Made by a program: the position numbers and the translations under genes
Source: Bacteroidales bacterium
Lineage (GTDB): Bacteria > Bacteroidota > Bacteroidia > Bacteroidales > UBA932
NCBI GenBank assembly: GCA_017469845.1
Contig: JAFUFP010000049.1
Span: forward strand, 1 to 64,000
DNA length: 64,000 nucleotides
Direction of reading: 5' to 3'
The notes under the pieces: generated by a model
What the model was told of the DNA's origin: nothing
Seen by the model: the letters and a program-made list of their open reading frames with translations, nothing else
Database searches by the model: none
Shown: piece after piece, positions 41,033 to 51,000 of the stretch
How the letters are laid out: every line of letters starts with the position of its first letter
How positions within the stretch are numbered: the first letter of the stretch is position 1

Positions 41033-41183
41033 GAAGTTTTTTGTCCTTGTCGGAAGCAGCGCATCAAAATCCCGCTCAGAAGCATTTCAGTACGATTCGT
41101 TCTTCTCCGGAATGCGAACGGCACGATTTTGGGAATGAATGCTTTCGGGCGATATGCCCTTTTGCCCACAAAAATCAACTACG

Positions 41184-41705
41184 ATGAAAAAACTGCTCAT
41201 AATGATTCTGACTGCGATGCTCGCTTTCGCCGCATTGCCCAGCTTCGCACAGTCTTCAAATAATGCCGCAAAGGACTCCGGAGTGGCTTCTCTCCTTACC
41301 AGGAACCGCGAAATGAAGGGACTGAGGATGAAGTCCCTTGGCGGAGTGTGGATAAAGATGCTCGGCCGTCTTGCGGGCGCCGGTAGCGAAGATCCGAACG
41401 TCGAAAGGATACTTTCCGGTGTCGGTGGAATAAACCGCATCCTGGTTGTGGACTTCGCCGACTGCTCCGAATCCGACCGCAAGGAGTTCATCTCCGAATT
41501 GGAAGCTCTCATATCCAAGTCGGAGAAGATGTTCGAAGGAAAGGACAGGGGTGACACTCTCGGAATTTACGGCATTCCCGATTCGGGAGAAGGCAAGGTT
41601 CGTGACCTTATCGTAAGGCAGAGGGGAGGCAAGACGGTGGTTTTCGCCATCGGAAGCGCGACTTCCGCCATACTTTCTGAAATTCTTTCGGCTGATACGG
41701 TATAG
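41184..41705 (+). CDS. DUF4252-like exported protein (first of tandem pair)
   Basis: A 173-residue protein with a type I signal peptide (MKKLLIMILTAMLAFAALPS, then FAQ). The mature part fits DUF4252: RMKSLGGVWIKMLGR, then INRILVVDFADCSESDRKEF and ALISKSEKMFE. DUF4252 genes often sit with ECF sigma factor genes in Bacteroidota; here the nearest sigma gene is about 6 kb away. The frame is open upstream to 41139, but the ATG at 41184 opens the signal peptide. The second gene of the pair starts 10 bp after this stop. Confidence 0.8.
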   Translation: MKKLLIMILTAMLAFAALPSFAQSSNNAAKDSGVASLLTRNREMKGLRMKSLGGVWIKMLGRLAGAGSEDPNVERILSGVGGINRILVVDFADCSESDRKEFISELEALISKSEKMFEGKDRGDTLGIYGIPDSGEGKVRDLIVRQRGGKTVVFAIGSATSAILSEILSADTV

Positions 41706-41715
41706 AAGTTTTGAA

Positions 41716-42231
41716 ATGAAAAGATCCATTCTATTGGCGGCTGCGCTTGCCGCACTTTTCTTCATCCCTTCACTGAGGGCAGCTGCCCAGGACTCTGACA
41801 AGGAGGTTTCCGCATTGGTCGAGCGGTGGGGAAATGTTCCCGGAATGAGGGTTTCCACTCTGGGAAAGAGTCTTGTGCCCCTTATGCAGGGGATGTCGTC
41901 GTTTCTTGCCGAACTTACCGGAGAGAATCAGGAGGTTCCCGATGTGTCCGGTGCCGACAGGATAATCATCATGGATTATTCCGGAATGGAAGACGGGATT
42001 GCGGGAGAATTCTCTTCGGCGCTTACTTCCCTTCTTTCCAAGGGGAAGATGATTCTGGGAACAGGAGACGGTGACCGGAGGACAGGAGTATGGTCCTTCA
42101 AAAAGGACGGTGAGGGGGACGGCTCAGTCATTGTCCATTATCCCGATATGCGGCGTGTGCTTGTCTTTGTGGGAGATTCCGAGTACGAAGACAAGGAAAG
42201 TGCCGTTGACGACCCGGACAGGCTGTTCTAG
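41716..42231 (+). CDS. DUF4252-like exported protein (second of tandem pair)
   Basis: A 171-residue exported protein with signal peptide (residues 1-24, ending LRAAAQ). It shares the layout of the upstream gene: GMRVSTLGKSLVPLMQGM aligns with RMKSLGGVWIKMLGR, and ADRIIIMDYSGMEDGIAGEF with the RILVVDFADCSESDRKEF segment. They look like products of a tandem duplication that have diverged. Probably periplasmic; role unknown. The tail is acidic (EYEDKESAVDDPD). Confidence 0.8.
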   Translation: MKRSILLAAALAALFFIPSLRAAAQDSDKEVSALVERWGNVPGMRVSTLGKSLVPLMQGMSSFLAELTGENQEVPDVSGADRIIIMDYSGMEDGIAGEFSSALTSLLSKGKMILGTGDGDRRTGVWSFKKDGEGDGSVIVHYPDMRRVLVFVGDSEYEDKESAVDDPDRLF

Positions 42232-42264
42232 CATTCCAGCTTACCCCGAGGTACGGAAATGATG

Positions 42265-42298
42265 ATCCCGCTTCCTGATTGTGTTCAGAAAGCGGGAT
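42265..42298. terminator. Hairpin between convergent genes
   Basis: ATCCCGCTT (42265-42273) and AAGCGGGAT (42290-42298) form a 9-bp perfect stem between the DUF4252-like pair and the GH78 gene. T-tract weak. Confidence 0.65.
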
Positions 42299-42321
42299 AC
42301 TTACTTCAAGTCGATGCTTGA

Positions 42322-45300
42322 CTACTTGGTCACATAGCCGCTCTTGAGGCTGACGGTTATCCTGGATCCGTCGGAAGCGAAGTCATATCCACCGCTCTGC
42401 AGACGGAATACCATAACGTCGATGCCGTTCCTCTTCGCGGTTCCGCGGTAGGTGACACCTGCGCAGGTCTTTACCTTCCTTGCCGCCTGGAGGGAGAATT
42501 TTCCGCTGACGGGGAGATAAAGGGTGGCGGAGGTGTTGGCCGGAACAGTGGCGCTGTAGGTGGAAAGGGCGCTCACTCCATGGGAGTCGACGCTCTTCGG
42601 ATCCGCTGTCCATGCGCTCTCGATAAGACCGTTGGAGGACTTGTAGGCCACCTTCGCGTGGTCGAGAGAACCTCCGGGAACGGGCTGGAGTACGAAGTCG
42701 GAGAATCCGACCGCATCGTAGATTCCGTTGTCACCCCTCTGGATTCCGCCGACGCTTGTTATCATGAAAGCGGCAGCCACTCCGAATCCGTAGTGGTTCC
42801 ATGAGTTCATCGACTGGTTGATGGGACCGTACTCGGTCTCGGTGTTCCACCTTTCCCAGAGGGAAGTGGCGCCGAGGGTGACGGGATACAGCCATGAGGA
42901 GTACTTCTCGTTTTCGAGCATCTTGTAGGCCGCTCCGAACTCTCCGTTCTTTCCGAGGGCTCCGAGGATACAGGGAGTTCCGGTGAAACCGGAAGTGACG
43001 CTCCATTCATGCAGAGGCATGTCAACTCCGTTCACTGCGGCCGTGAGTTCGGTTCCTTCGAACTGGCACCTCTCGAGGTAGTTCTTCACGAAATTCGGAT
43101 GCTTCGCGTAGTCGATCATGTCGTAGTAGATCGCGATTGCGTATGAGGACTGTGCGGTCGTGGGATTGCCGTTGTAATCCAGAGGAATGTCAAGGTCGCT
43201 GATCATATTGTCGTTGAACTCTTCCTTCAGTTTGAGGAAGTAGTCGCGGTAGTATGCCGCCTCGTCCTTCTTTCCGAGGGCGTCGGCCATCGTGGCCATG
43301 TACATGAGGGTTCGGCCGAACTCGCAGATCTGGTCGTATCCGGAGTTGGAACTCTTCGACATCTCAAGATGGTTGGAAAGTCCGCCTCCCTGGAAGAGGT
43401 AGTTGTACTTGGGATCCTGCTTTCCGGCGTTGATGAACTGCTGGGTGTACATGACGAACGAATCCCAGCTTTCCCTGAGGGCTGAAAGGTCACCGTTGTT
43501 TGCGTAGATGTCCCAGATCATCGTGAGACCTCCCATAGGCCATGCCACGTTGGTGGCCTTGCCGTCGGGATTCTGCGGCACACCTTCCTTGGTGTAGTAT
43601 CTGCCTCGTCCGGTCATCGAAGCCTGGTAGTCACGTGATGCCGAATTCAGCTGCACATCCCTTCCTAGCTGGGCGTAGTTGCTGTAGAACTGGGTCATGT
43701 CAGCCATGTAGACGGATGTCTCGCTGTAGATCTGCTGGTCTCCGAGGAAGGGGAGACGCTCGTTCCTCTGGGGGCAGTCTGTTCCGACGGAGACGTGGTT
43801 TCCGTAGTGGGAACGCGCCACATTGAGGAAGAAACGGTCCAGAAGGGGATTCGAGGACTCGAAGGTGGTGGTGATGTCCGTGAGTGAAGAAAGCACCAGT
43901 CCGTCAACCTGGACTCCGGCGAGCAGCGCCTGCTGCTGGGCCTTGGAGAGATTGCCGTTGATGCTGATGTCGATGTAACGCCATCCGTGGAAGGTGAGGG
44001 AAGGGGTGAATGTCTCGCCCGCACCGCCTTTGGCGATGTAGCGGTCGATCGACCTCGCTCCACGGTAGTTCTCGGTGTAGATCATTCCGTCCATCTGGGC
44101 AGAGTTGAAAGGATAGAGGAAATCCCTCTTCACCCTTGTCTCTCCGTAACGGAGAACGACTTCCGTACCTTCGGGGAGGGGAGTGCGGAACTTCACTCTC
44201 GGAACTCCGACCATGTTCTCACCCATGTCAAAGATGTAGGAGATGTGTTCCGGATTGTCCCTGAACTTGAGCGAAGGGGTGTGGATATGCTTTCCGGGAA
44301 GCACCTGGACAACGTGGATCGGGTAGTCTATCCTTCCTTCGTAGTCGGGATTCTCGCTGCCCTGGTCAGCCGCGGGAGTGAATGCGGCCTTCTTCCATGC
44401 GGAGTCGTCGTAAGATGCGGTGGACCATCCTTCGATGGCTTTTTCCTTCCTGGCGTCATAGAATTCACCGTGATAGAGGCTGCTGTAGGTGATGGGACCT
44501 CCGAGGAATGACTTCCAATCCTTGTCGTTGGTCACGATTTCCTGGACTGAACCGTCTTCGTAGGTGATGACGAGTTTCGCCATGACACCCCATCTCTCGC
44601 CGTACCAGTTCCAGTAGGTGGGGCTGTAGACGTATTCGTCACCCCACCATCCGGGACCCATGACAGCGCCCATGGCGTTGTCTCCGTTCGAGATGATTCC
44701 GGAAGTCACATCGTAGGTGACATACCTCATCGTTCCGTAGAACTGGAGCATACCGGGGGAGAGGAAGTCCCTTGAGTGGGCGGTGCCGTCATTTTCCTTG
44801 GAGTAGACTCTTCCGGCTTCTACCCTTTTACCGTTGAGGAAGAATTCGTTCACACCCCTGGAGGTGACATAGAGTTTCGCGTCGGCAACCTTGCCGGTAG
44901 TGCGGAACTTGGTCCTGACCATGGGCTCGGATCCGAACGAAGGGTCGGCGTAGGCCACGGTCGCGGTCGCCTTGATGGTGCCGCCGTTCACCTCGACTCC
45001 GGGAAGGTCCTTGAAGATGGCATAGGTCGCTCCGATGTTCTCACCGAATACGGTCGAGGCCGGTTTGTTTATGTAGTTGACCTTGATTCCGCTGAATTCC
45101 GCGGTTCCCTTTACGCTGAATCCGATCTGGCCGAGGTGGGGATACTTGCATGAGTCTCCGCCCCTTCCGAGGGGATTGGTGAAGAGCTGCGGCTGGGCGT
45201 TGCCCCTACCGAATCCTGCGGGTGCGGCTGCGGCCTGACCACCGAACGGGTTGGCGGCGGGGGCGTCGGGTTTCTGGAAAGCGACTCCGTCAAGGGTGCA

Positions 45301-46161
45301 GTTGATGAGGTTTCCGCCGGTGCAGCTGAGGTACACCGTATGGGTGTCGTACATGTTTTCGACGGTGATGTTCTCGAGGTCGTATGCCTTCAGAAGGGAG
45401 GTGTTGTCGGGCCTTTCGCAGTCGATCGGGCTGTATCCCTTGCGATAGATCTTGATCTGGGCGGGACCCCTGCCTTGGACGAGTTTCGAGATGTCGTAGA
45501 CGACGTTGATGTAGTTCTCTCCTTCGATCAGGTAGTCATTGTACATGGCGTTGGAGAAGCGCATCTCGTTCGCGGCGTAGATGAAACCTCCTTCGGTCGT
45601 ACCCTTTTCGAGTCTTATGTTGTATGTGATGTTGTACACCGTAAGTGATGCGGCGTCGAGGGTGACGTCGGGGCTTCCGATGAACATGGCTTCACGACCG
45701 AAAACGGCGTCCTTGACGTTGTCGAAGTCGGCAGTGTTGTATGTGCACAGTTCGTATGCGAGTCCCGTTGAAAATCTCGCCTCCGGTGAGGTGTGGGCCT
45801 TGCCCTTCTTGTCCCAAACGGTGACGTTCCAGAAGTAGTCTGTTCCGTTTTTGAGATTCCGGGCCTTGGAGTAATCGAGTTCGACATTCGAAGAGCGTGA
45901 AGAAGGAACTTTGCCCGTATCCCATACGGGATTTCCGGCCTTGTCCTTTATCACTATCCGATAGGCGCTCTGGCCTTCTCCCACTATGTTGGATTCGATG
46001 TCCCATCCGAAGACGGGGACTTCATCGAGTCCCAGCGGGGTGACCATGTTGTCGGTGAGGGGGTTGGTGACATTGAAATACCCTTGGGCTTTCGCTCCCG
46101 GGGCACCGATGAGAACCATTCCCACTACAGAAGATAGGAAGTAGAGGAATTTTTTCGTCAT
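42322..46161 (-). CDS. GH78 alpha-L-rhamnosidase
   Basis: A 1279-residue exported glycoside hydrolase: signal peptide (about 1-25), N-terminal fibronectin-like domain (about 30-130), an extra beta-rich insertion (about 140-380) with a disordered Gly/Ala/Pro/Asn loop (GGQAAAAPAGFGRGNAQPQ), a rhamnosidase N-terminal domain (about 385-560; FFLNGKRVEAGRV), a concanavalin-like domain, the (alpha/alpha)6 catalytic barrel and a C-terminal beta domain. The catalytic motif is DCPQRNERLPFLGD: acid Glu801 and Asp808 are conserved, with Asn where many members have Asp. The predicted base is Glu1103 in LWERWN. It removes terminal alpha-L-rhamnose; the only CAZyme in this locus. Confidence 0.93.
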   Translation of the reverse strand: MTKKFLYFLSSVVGMVLIGAPGAKAQGYFNVTNPLTDNMVTPLGLDEVPVFGWDIESNIVGEGQSAYRIVIKDKAGNPVWDTGKVPSSRSSNVELDYSKARNLKNGTDYFWNVTVWDKKGKAHTSPEARFSTGLAYELCTYNTADFDNVKDAVFGREAMFIGSPDVTLDAASLTVYNITYNIRLEKGTTEGGFIYAANEMRFSNAMYNDYLIEGENYINVVYDISKLVQGRGPAQIKIYRKGYSPIDCERPDNTSLLKAYDLENITVENMYDTHTVYLSCTGGNLINCTLDGVAFQKPDAPAANPFGGQAAAAPAGFGRGNAQPQLFTNPLGRGGDSCKYPHLGQIGFSVKGTAEFSGIKVNYINKPASTVFGENIGATYAIFKDLPGVEVNGGTIKATATVAYADPSFGSEPMVRTKFRTTGKVADAKLYVTSRGVNEFFLNGKRVEAGRVYSKENDGTAHSRDFLSPGMLQFYGTMRYVTYDVTSGIISNGDNAMGAVMGPGWWGDEYVYSPTYWNWYGERWGVMAKLVITYEDGSVQEIVTNDKDWKSFLGGPITYSSLYHGEFYDARKEKAIEGWSTASYDDSAWKKAAFTPAADQGSENPDYEGRIDYPIHVVQVLPGKHIHTPSLKFRDNPEHISYIFDMGENMVGVPRVKFRTPLPEGTEVVLRYGETRVKRDFLYPFNSAQMDGMIYTENYRGARSIDRYIAKGGAGETFTPSLTFHGWRYIDISINGNLSKAQQQALLAGVQVDGLVLSSLTDITTTFESSNPLLDRFFLNVARSHYGNHVSVGTDCPQRNERLPFLGDQQIYSETSVYMADMTQFYSNYAQLGRDVQLNSASRDYQASMTGRGRYYTKEGVPQNPDGKATNVAWPMGGLTMIWDIYANNGDLSALRESWDSFVMYTQQFINAGKQDPKYNYLFQGGGLSNHLEMSKSSNSGYDQICEFGRTLMYMATMADALGKKDEAAYYRDYFLKLKEEFNDNMISDLDIPLDYNGNPTTAQSSYAIAIYYDMIDYAKHPNFVKNYLERCQFEGTELTAAVNGVDMPLHEWSVTSGFTGTPCILGALGKNGEFGAAYKMLENEKYSSWLYPVTLGATSLWERWNTETEYGPINQSMNSWNHYGFGVAAAFMITSVGGIQRGDNGIYDAVGFSDFVLQPVPGGSLDHAKVAYKSSNGLIESAWTADPKSVDSHGVSALSTYSATVPANTSATLYLPVSGKFSLQAARKVKTCAGVTYRGTAKRNGIDVMVFRLQSGGYDFASDGSRITVSLKSGYVTK

Positions 46162-46273
46162 GGTATAGTTGTTTTGTGTGTTTGTGAGTTTGAGGTTTTT
46201 TCATAGGTCGGTTTATGAGGTCGGTTTTGCGAATATACTGTCGATAACCGTATAGTGCAAATTTTCGGAATAA

Positions 46274-46300
46274 CCGGTACCGCCTTTTCGGCGGCACCGG
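46274..46300 (-). terminator. Stem-loop between susD and the GH78 gene
   Basis: The arms CCGGTACCGCC (46274-46284) and GGCGGCACCGG (46290-46300) pair with one wobble. Without a clear U-tract it may only attenuate read-through from susCD into the rhamnosidase gene. Confidence 0.55.
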
Positions 46301-46334
46301 CATCCATGAAATTATTAACCACAATTGTTATATA

Positions 46335-47990
46335 CTACCATCCCGGGTTCTGTACCAAGTTGGGATTGGCGGTAAGTTCAGTGGTGGGATAAGGGAAGAG
46401 CCTGTACTTGGTGTCGTAGCCTACCCAGTTGGTGACGTCCTCGGAAGTCACTGAAACAGTGTAAGTGGCAGGGTCTCCGGCTGTCTTGTAGGTGTATTTG
46501 CCGACCTCCTTGAAGGCTTCCTGGTCGATACCCCAGCGGCGGCAGTCCCAGAACCTTTCGCCCTCGAAGAAGAACTCGGACCTTCTTTCGTCCTGGATGT
46601 CCTTGAGGGTGTAGCTGGAGACTGTGGGCATACCGGCACGGGTACGGACCTGGTTGAATGCGGCCAGACCGGCCTGGCTGTCGACTGTGGCTTCGGCGTA
46701 GAGAAGGAGAACGTCAGCGTACCTCATGAATGCGAAGTTTGCCTTGCTCCAGAGGTCCTTGTCGTTCGTGGCGGTGTACATGTCCGAATGCCAGAAGTAG
46801 AACTTGGTTCCGAGGTAGCCCTGGCACTGGTCAAGAAGCGGCTGCACGAATCCTCCCCAGAGGAGATACATTCCTGCCTGCTTTTCGGTCATGCCTTTCG
46901 CGAGAAGGGGATTGACGTTGTCGCCCTCGTAGTTGGGGGTGTCCTTGTACTCATCACCGGCGAGCTCGATGAACTTGTCAGCCGCCTCTTCGAAGGTCCA
47001 TACGTTTCCTTTCTGGCGGGGTGTTCCGATCTCACCGCGGGCCACGAGGAAGTCGTAGAAGTTCTTTGAGGGGAAGTCCTGCTCGTATCCCTGGTTGAAT
47101 CCCGTAAGGTGGATTCCGCCGGGCATCGTGACGTATTCGCTACGCCATACGTAGTTCTGGTAGCTCATCCTAGCCTCGGTGGCGCGCATGTCGTCGTCAG
47201 CATCGGAAGCGTTGAATTCCCAGAGGTATTCGTCGCACCAGTCGGCTTTGAGGGTATAGAGATCGAAATACTCGTCTATGAGTTTGTATTTGCCGGAATC
47301 GATGACCTGCTTGAGGTAGGTGGCCGCATTGGCCTTGTCACCCGCTGCGAGGTATGCTTTTCCCTTCCATGCTTTTGCGGTTTCAACGGTGACCCTCGCT
47401 CCGAGAGCCTTCTGGCCACCGAGACCGGATTTGCTGGGGAGACCCTTGATGGCCTCGTCGAGGCTGGTCTGTACGTAGTTCCAAAGGTCAGCCGCGGTAG
47501 CGTTGGCGGGCTGCAGTTCGTCACTTGAGAGGACATGGTCAACGAGAGGGGGAGTGCCCCATCCCATGATGAGGTAGTAGTAAGCCCAGGCCCTCATGAA
47601 ATAGGCTTCGGCGATGACCCTCTTCTTTGCGGCTGTGTCATCCTTCAGTTTCTCGATGATCATGTTCGCCTTGTAGTTGATCTGGTACAAGGTCGTGAAG
47701 CTCAATCCTGCCGTGGAAACGGGACCGGAGAGGAATGTGTCGTTGTTGTATGTCTTCCAGACGTTGTTGTTCACCACATCGTCCGTAAGAACGCTGGAGT
47801 TCGTGATCCTCTGTCCCCAAACGGAGGTGTATATGGAGGATATCAGGGCTTCAGCCTCGGAATCGTTCGCGTTTGCGTAGTAGGAGTCGGTACCGAGTGC
47901 TCCGAGCTGCTCGACGCTGTCAAGCTTTTCGGTGCAGGAAACAGCCGAAAGGGCGAGGACCGACGCTATTATATATATGTACTTTTTCAT
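46335..47990 (-). CDS. SusD/RagB-family outer-membrane lipoprotein
   Basis: A 551-residue surface lipoprotein with Cys19 (LSAVSC). The TPR-like helical scaffold is evident, with family motifs: RVIAEAYFMRAWAYYYLIMG, GAVT-type ARVTVETAKAWKGKAYLAAG, and near the end MRYADVLLLYAEA, AGMPTVSSYTLKDIQDERR, EFFFEGERFWDCRRWG. SusD proteins cap the SusC barrel and bind the glycan at the surface. The gene starts 18 bp after the susC stop. The ligand is presumably a rhamnose-containing oligosaccharide given the GH78 neighbour. Confidence 0.95.
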   Translation of the reverse strand: MKKYIYIIASVLALSAVSCTEKLDSVEQLGALGTDSYYANANDSEAEALISSIYTSVWGQRITNSSVLTDDVVNNNVWKTYNNDTFLSGPVSTAGLSFTTLYQINYKANMIIEKLKDDTAAKKRVIAEAYFMRAWAYYYLIMGWGTPPLVDHVLSSDELQPANATAADLWNYVQTSLDEAIKGLPSKSGLGGQKALGARVTVETAKAWKGKAYLAAGDKANAATYLKQVIDSGKYKLIDEYFDLYTLKADWCDEYLWEFNASDADDDMRATEARMSYQNYVWRSEYVTMPGGIHLTGFNQGYEQDFPSKNFYDFLVARGEIGTPRQKGNVWTFEEAADKFIELAGDEYKDTPNYEGDNVNPLLAKGMTEKQAGMYLLWGGFVQPLLDQCQGYLGTKFYFWHSDMYTATNDKDLWSKANFAFMRYADVLLLYAEATVDSQAGLAAFNQVRTRAGMPTVSSYTLKDIQDERRSEFFFEGERFWDCRRWGIDQEAFKEVGKYTYKTAGDPATYTVSVTSEDVTNWVGYDTKYRLFPYPTTELTANPNLVQNPGW

Positions 47991-48008
47991 ATCCGTATTC
48001 TTTTGGGA

Positions 48009-51000
48009 TTAGAATGAGAAGTTGAGACCGAAGATGAAATTCCTCGTTGAAGGGTAAGAGATACGGTCGACTGCGAGGTTCTGACCGTAGGAAGCCTGCT
48101 GTGACTCAGGATCGTTTCCTTTGTACTTGGTGAGGGTGAGGAGGTTCTCGGCTGATGCGTAAACCCTCAGGCCCTTGATATGGAGGGCGTCAAGCACCTT
48201 CTTGGGCATGGTGTATCCGAGTTGGAGCTGTTTGAGCTTGAAGTAGGATGCGTCATACACGAAGAAGTCGGAGTTCGGGAACTCGGTGGACCTTACGACG
48301 GTAGGCTTGGGATAGGTGGCGTTGGCCTTGTTGGATGCCGTCCACCTTCCTTCGTACATGAAGACGGGGAGGTTCATCATGGGGAGGTCGTCACGATAGA
48401 CGCCCAGCCACCTGCTGACGCCCTGGACACCGCTTCCGAATACAGTGAAGTCAACGTTCTTGTACTTGAGATTTATGGTAAGACCGTAGGTGAAGTCGGG
48501 GATACCGCTTCCGAGGTAATCACGGCCGTCATCGGTTCCGAGTTCCTCGCCGGTCATGTAGATGGCGTTACCCTCGTCGTTGAACCCTTTGTGACGGTAT
48601 CCGCGGATGTACCAGGCAGGATAGCCTTCCTCAAGGCAGGCGATTCCGCTCATTGCCCTCTGGGGACCGCGGGGGGATTCGATGACCTCGTTGTGAACTG
48701 TGGCGAGGTTCGCTGAAATCGAGTAATTGAAGTCCTTGGTGACGTTCTGCTTCCAGGTCGCGTCGAATTCCCAACCGGAGTTGAGGACTTTTCCTCTGTT
48801 CACATAAGTCGTGGAGGCACCGGAGACTGCGGGAGCGGTGATGGACTGGAGCATGTTGGTCGTCACCTTTCTGTAGTAGTCGACTCCGAGGGTGAGCTTG
48901 TCGTTGAAGAAACGGGCATCGAGACCTACGTCAACCTGCCTTGTCTCCTCCCATTTGAGGTTATCATTGGCGAGGATGGTTGAAGGGTTGGCGTTTGTGA
49001 TGAGACCTGTGTCATTCATGTTGTACTGTCCGCTCAGAGACATGGCCGTGGTGTACTGGAAGTCGCTCAGGGAGTTGATGTTACCATTGATACCCCAAGA
49101 TGCTCTCAGTTTGAGGAAGGAGATGGCGTTGCGGCCGATGTTGTTCTTGAAGAATCCTTCGTTGGAGATTGTCCATCCGGCGGAAACCGAAGGGAAGTAT
49201 CCCCAGCGGCTCTTCTTGGAGAGCTTGGAGGAGTCGTATGCGTCGGCACGGAAGCTGGCCTGGACGTTGTACCTGTCGTCATAGGTGTAACCCACACGGG
49301 TGAAGTATGACATGTTGTAGCGGCTGTAATCGGATCCTCCCATCACCCTTGTTGAAGCGGTGGAGAGATAGTACTGCAGATAGCGGAAGTTCTCGGCTGT
49401 GTTGGTAAGACCATTGGCCCTTGCGTTGATGCTCTCGTAGCGGGTCTGAGAGAAGTCCATACCGGCCATGACGTTGAGGTCATGCTTGCCTGCGAAGGTG
49501 TGGTTCCAGTTCGCGAAGTTCTCCCACTGGTAGTAGATGTTGTTGGATGAGGTTCCCATGATGACCGGGCTGGTCATTGACTGGGAAGGGTTGATCCAGT
49601 AGGTGGGGTGGTAACCCTTTCCGTAGGTGTTGCCCATGCGGTAACCCAGGCGCGATGTGAAAACAACCTCCTTGAAGAGGGTGGCGTTGGCGTAGATGGT
49701 TCCGTTGATGTTGAACCTGTAAGTCTCGAAAGGCTGGTTGGTGAAGAAGAATGAGGTGACGACGTGCCTCATGAGGAGAGGGTTCCAGAGGTTGGAGTTG
49801 AAAAGGAGTGACTGTCCGTACATCCTTCCCTGGTCGTCACGCCATACGGGGAATCCTGCTGCCTCGGCCTGGAGAAGTCCGGTGGCTGAGGGGATTTCGC
49901 TGTCGTTTTCGTAGAAGACGGGAGTTGTAGGGTCATAGTAGTATGCACCTCCGATGGCTGAACCTGTGGAAGCGAATACGACGTTCGAGGAAACGGTGTG
50001 AGTGTAACCCCTTTCGATGGAGTTGGTGGTTCCGACCTTGAGCCAAGGCTTCACCTGGTAGCTGACGTTGATCTGTCCGGATACCCTCCTGTTGACATCG
50101 TAGTCACCGGTGACAAGACCGTTGTTGTCCATGTAAGTGGCGTCGACATAGTAGGAGAAGCGGTTGTTTCCGCCCTGGAATCCTACAGTGTGGCGCTGCA
50201 TGATACCGGTCTCGAATACGACATCCTGCCAGTTGGTATCGGCGTTCTGGAACAGGTCATCGGTGTAGTTGACGTTTGCTTCCTGCCAGTATGTCTTGAA
50301 CTGGGAAGCGTTCATCATCTTGATGTTCTGCAGAGGCTTCTGGAAGGTTACCATGGCGTTGTAGAACACCCTGACGTTTCCTTCGCTTCCGTTCTTGGTG
50401 GTGATCAGGACAACTCCGTTACCTGCCTGTGATCCGTAGATGGCCGCTGAGGCGGCGTCCTTGAGGACCTCGATGGACTCTACGGATTCGGGGTCGAGAT
50501 AGTCGATGTCCCTGACTTTCAGTCCGTCGACGATGAGTAGCGGGTCAGGGGAGGAGTTTGTAGAAGAAAATCCTCTGATACGGAAGGATGACGATGCTCC
50601 CGGAGCTCCTGAAGTGTTGAGAATCTGGACACCGGCGAGCTTACCCTGGAGGGCGCTTCCGACGGTTTCATTGGAGCGGTTCTCGATGGCCTCAGACTTG
50701 ACCTGGGCGATAGCTCCGGTGACGTTGCTCTTCTTCTGCACACCGTAACCGACGACGACAGTCTCTTCGATGAATTCATTGTCCTCGACGAGGGTCACGG
50801 TCGCGGGAACATTGGCTGCGGCGTAGGTCTGTGTGCCGTAGCCGATGCAGCTGATCTCGACGGTGGAGTTGTTCCCTACGGTGAGGGTGAAAGTTCCGTC
50901 AAGACCTGTGGAAGTACCGTTGGTGGTACCCCTTTCAATTACAGTGGCGCCGACCACGGGTCCGGCCGCGTCCACTACTGTTCCCTTGATTGTCCTTTGG

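Noticed and set aside
42760-42830. Loss of the GH78 catalytic base, because the segment NHYGFGVAAAF has Ala where many members have Glu
   Set aside because: Spacing from the acid Glu801 and the preserved WERW motif point to Glu1103 as the base; the Ala position is not the essential one.
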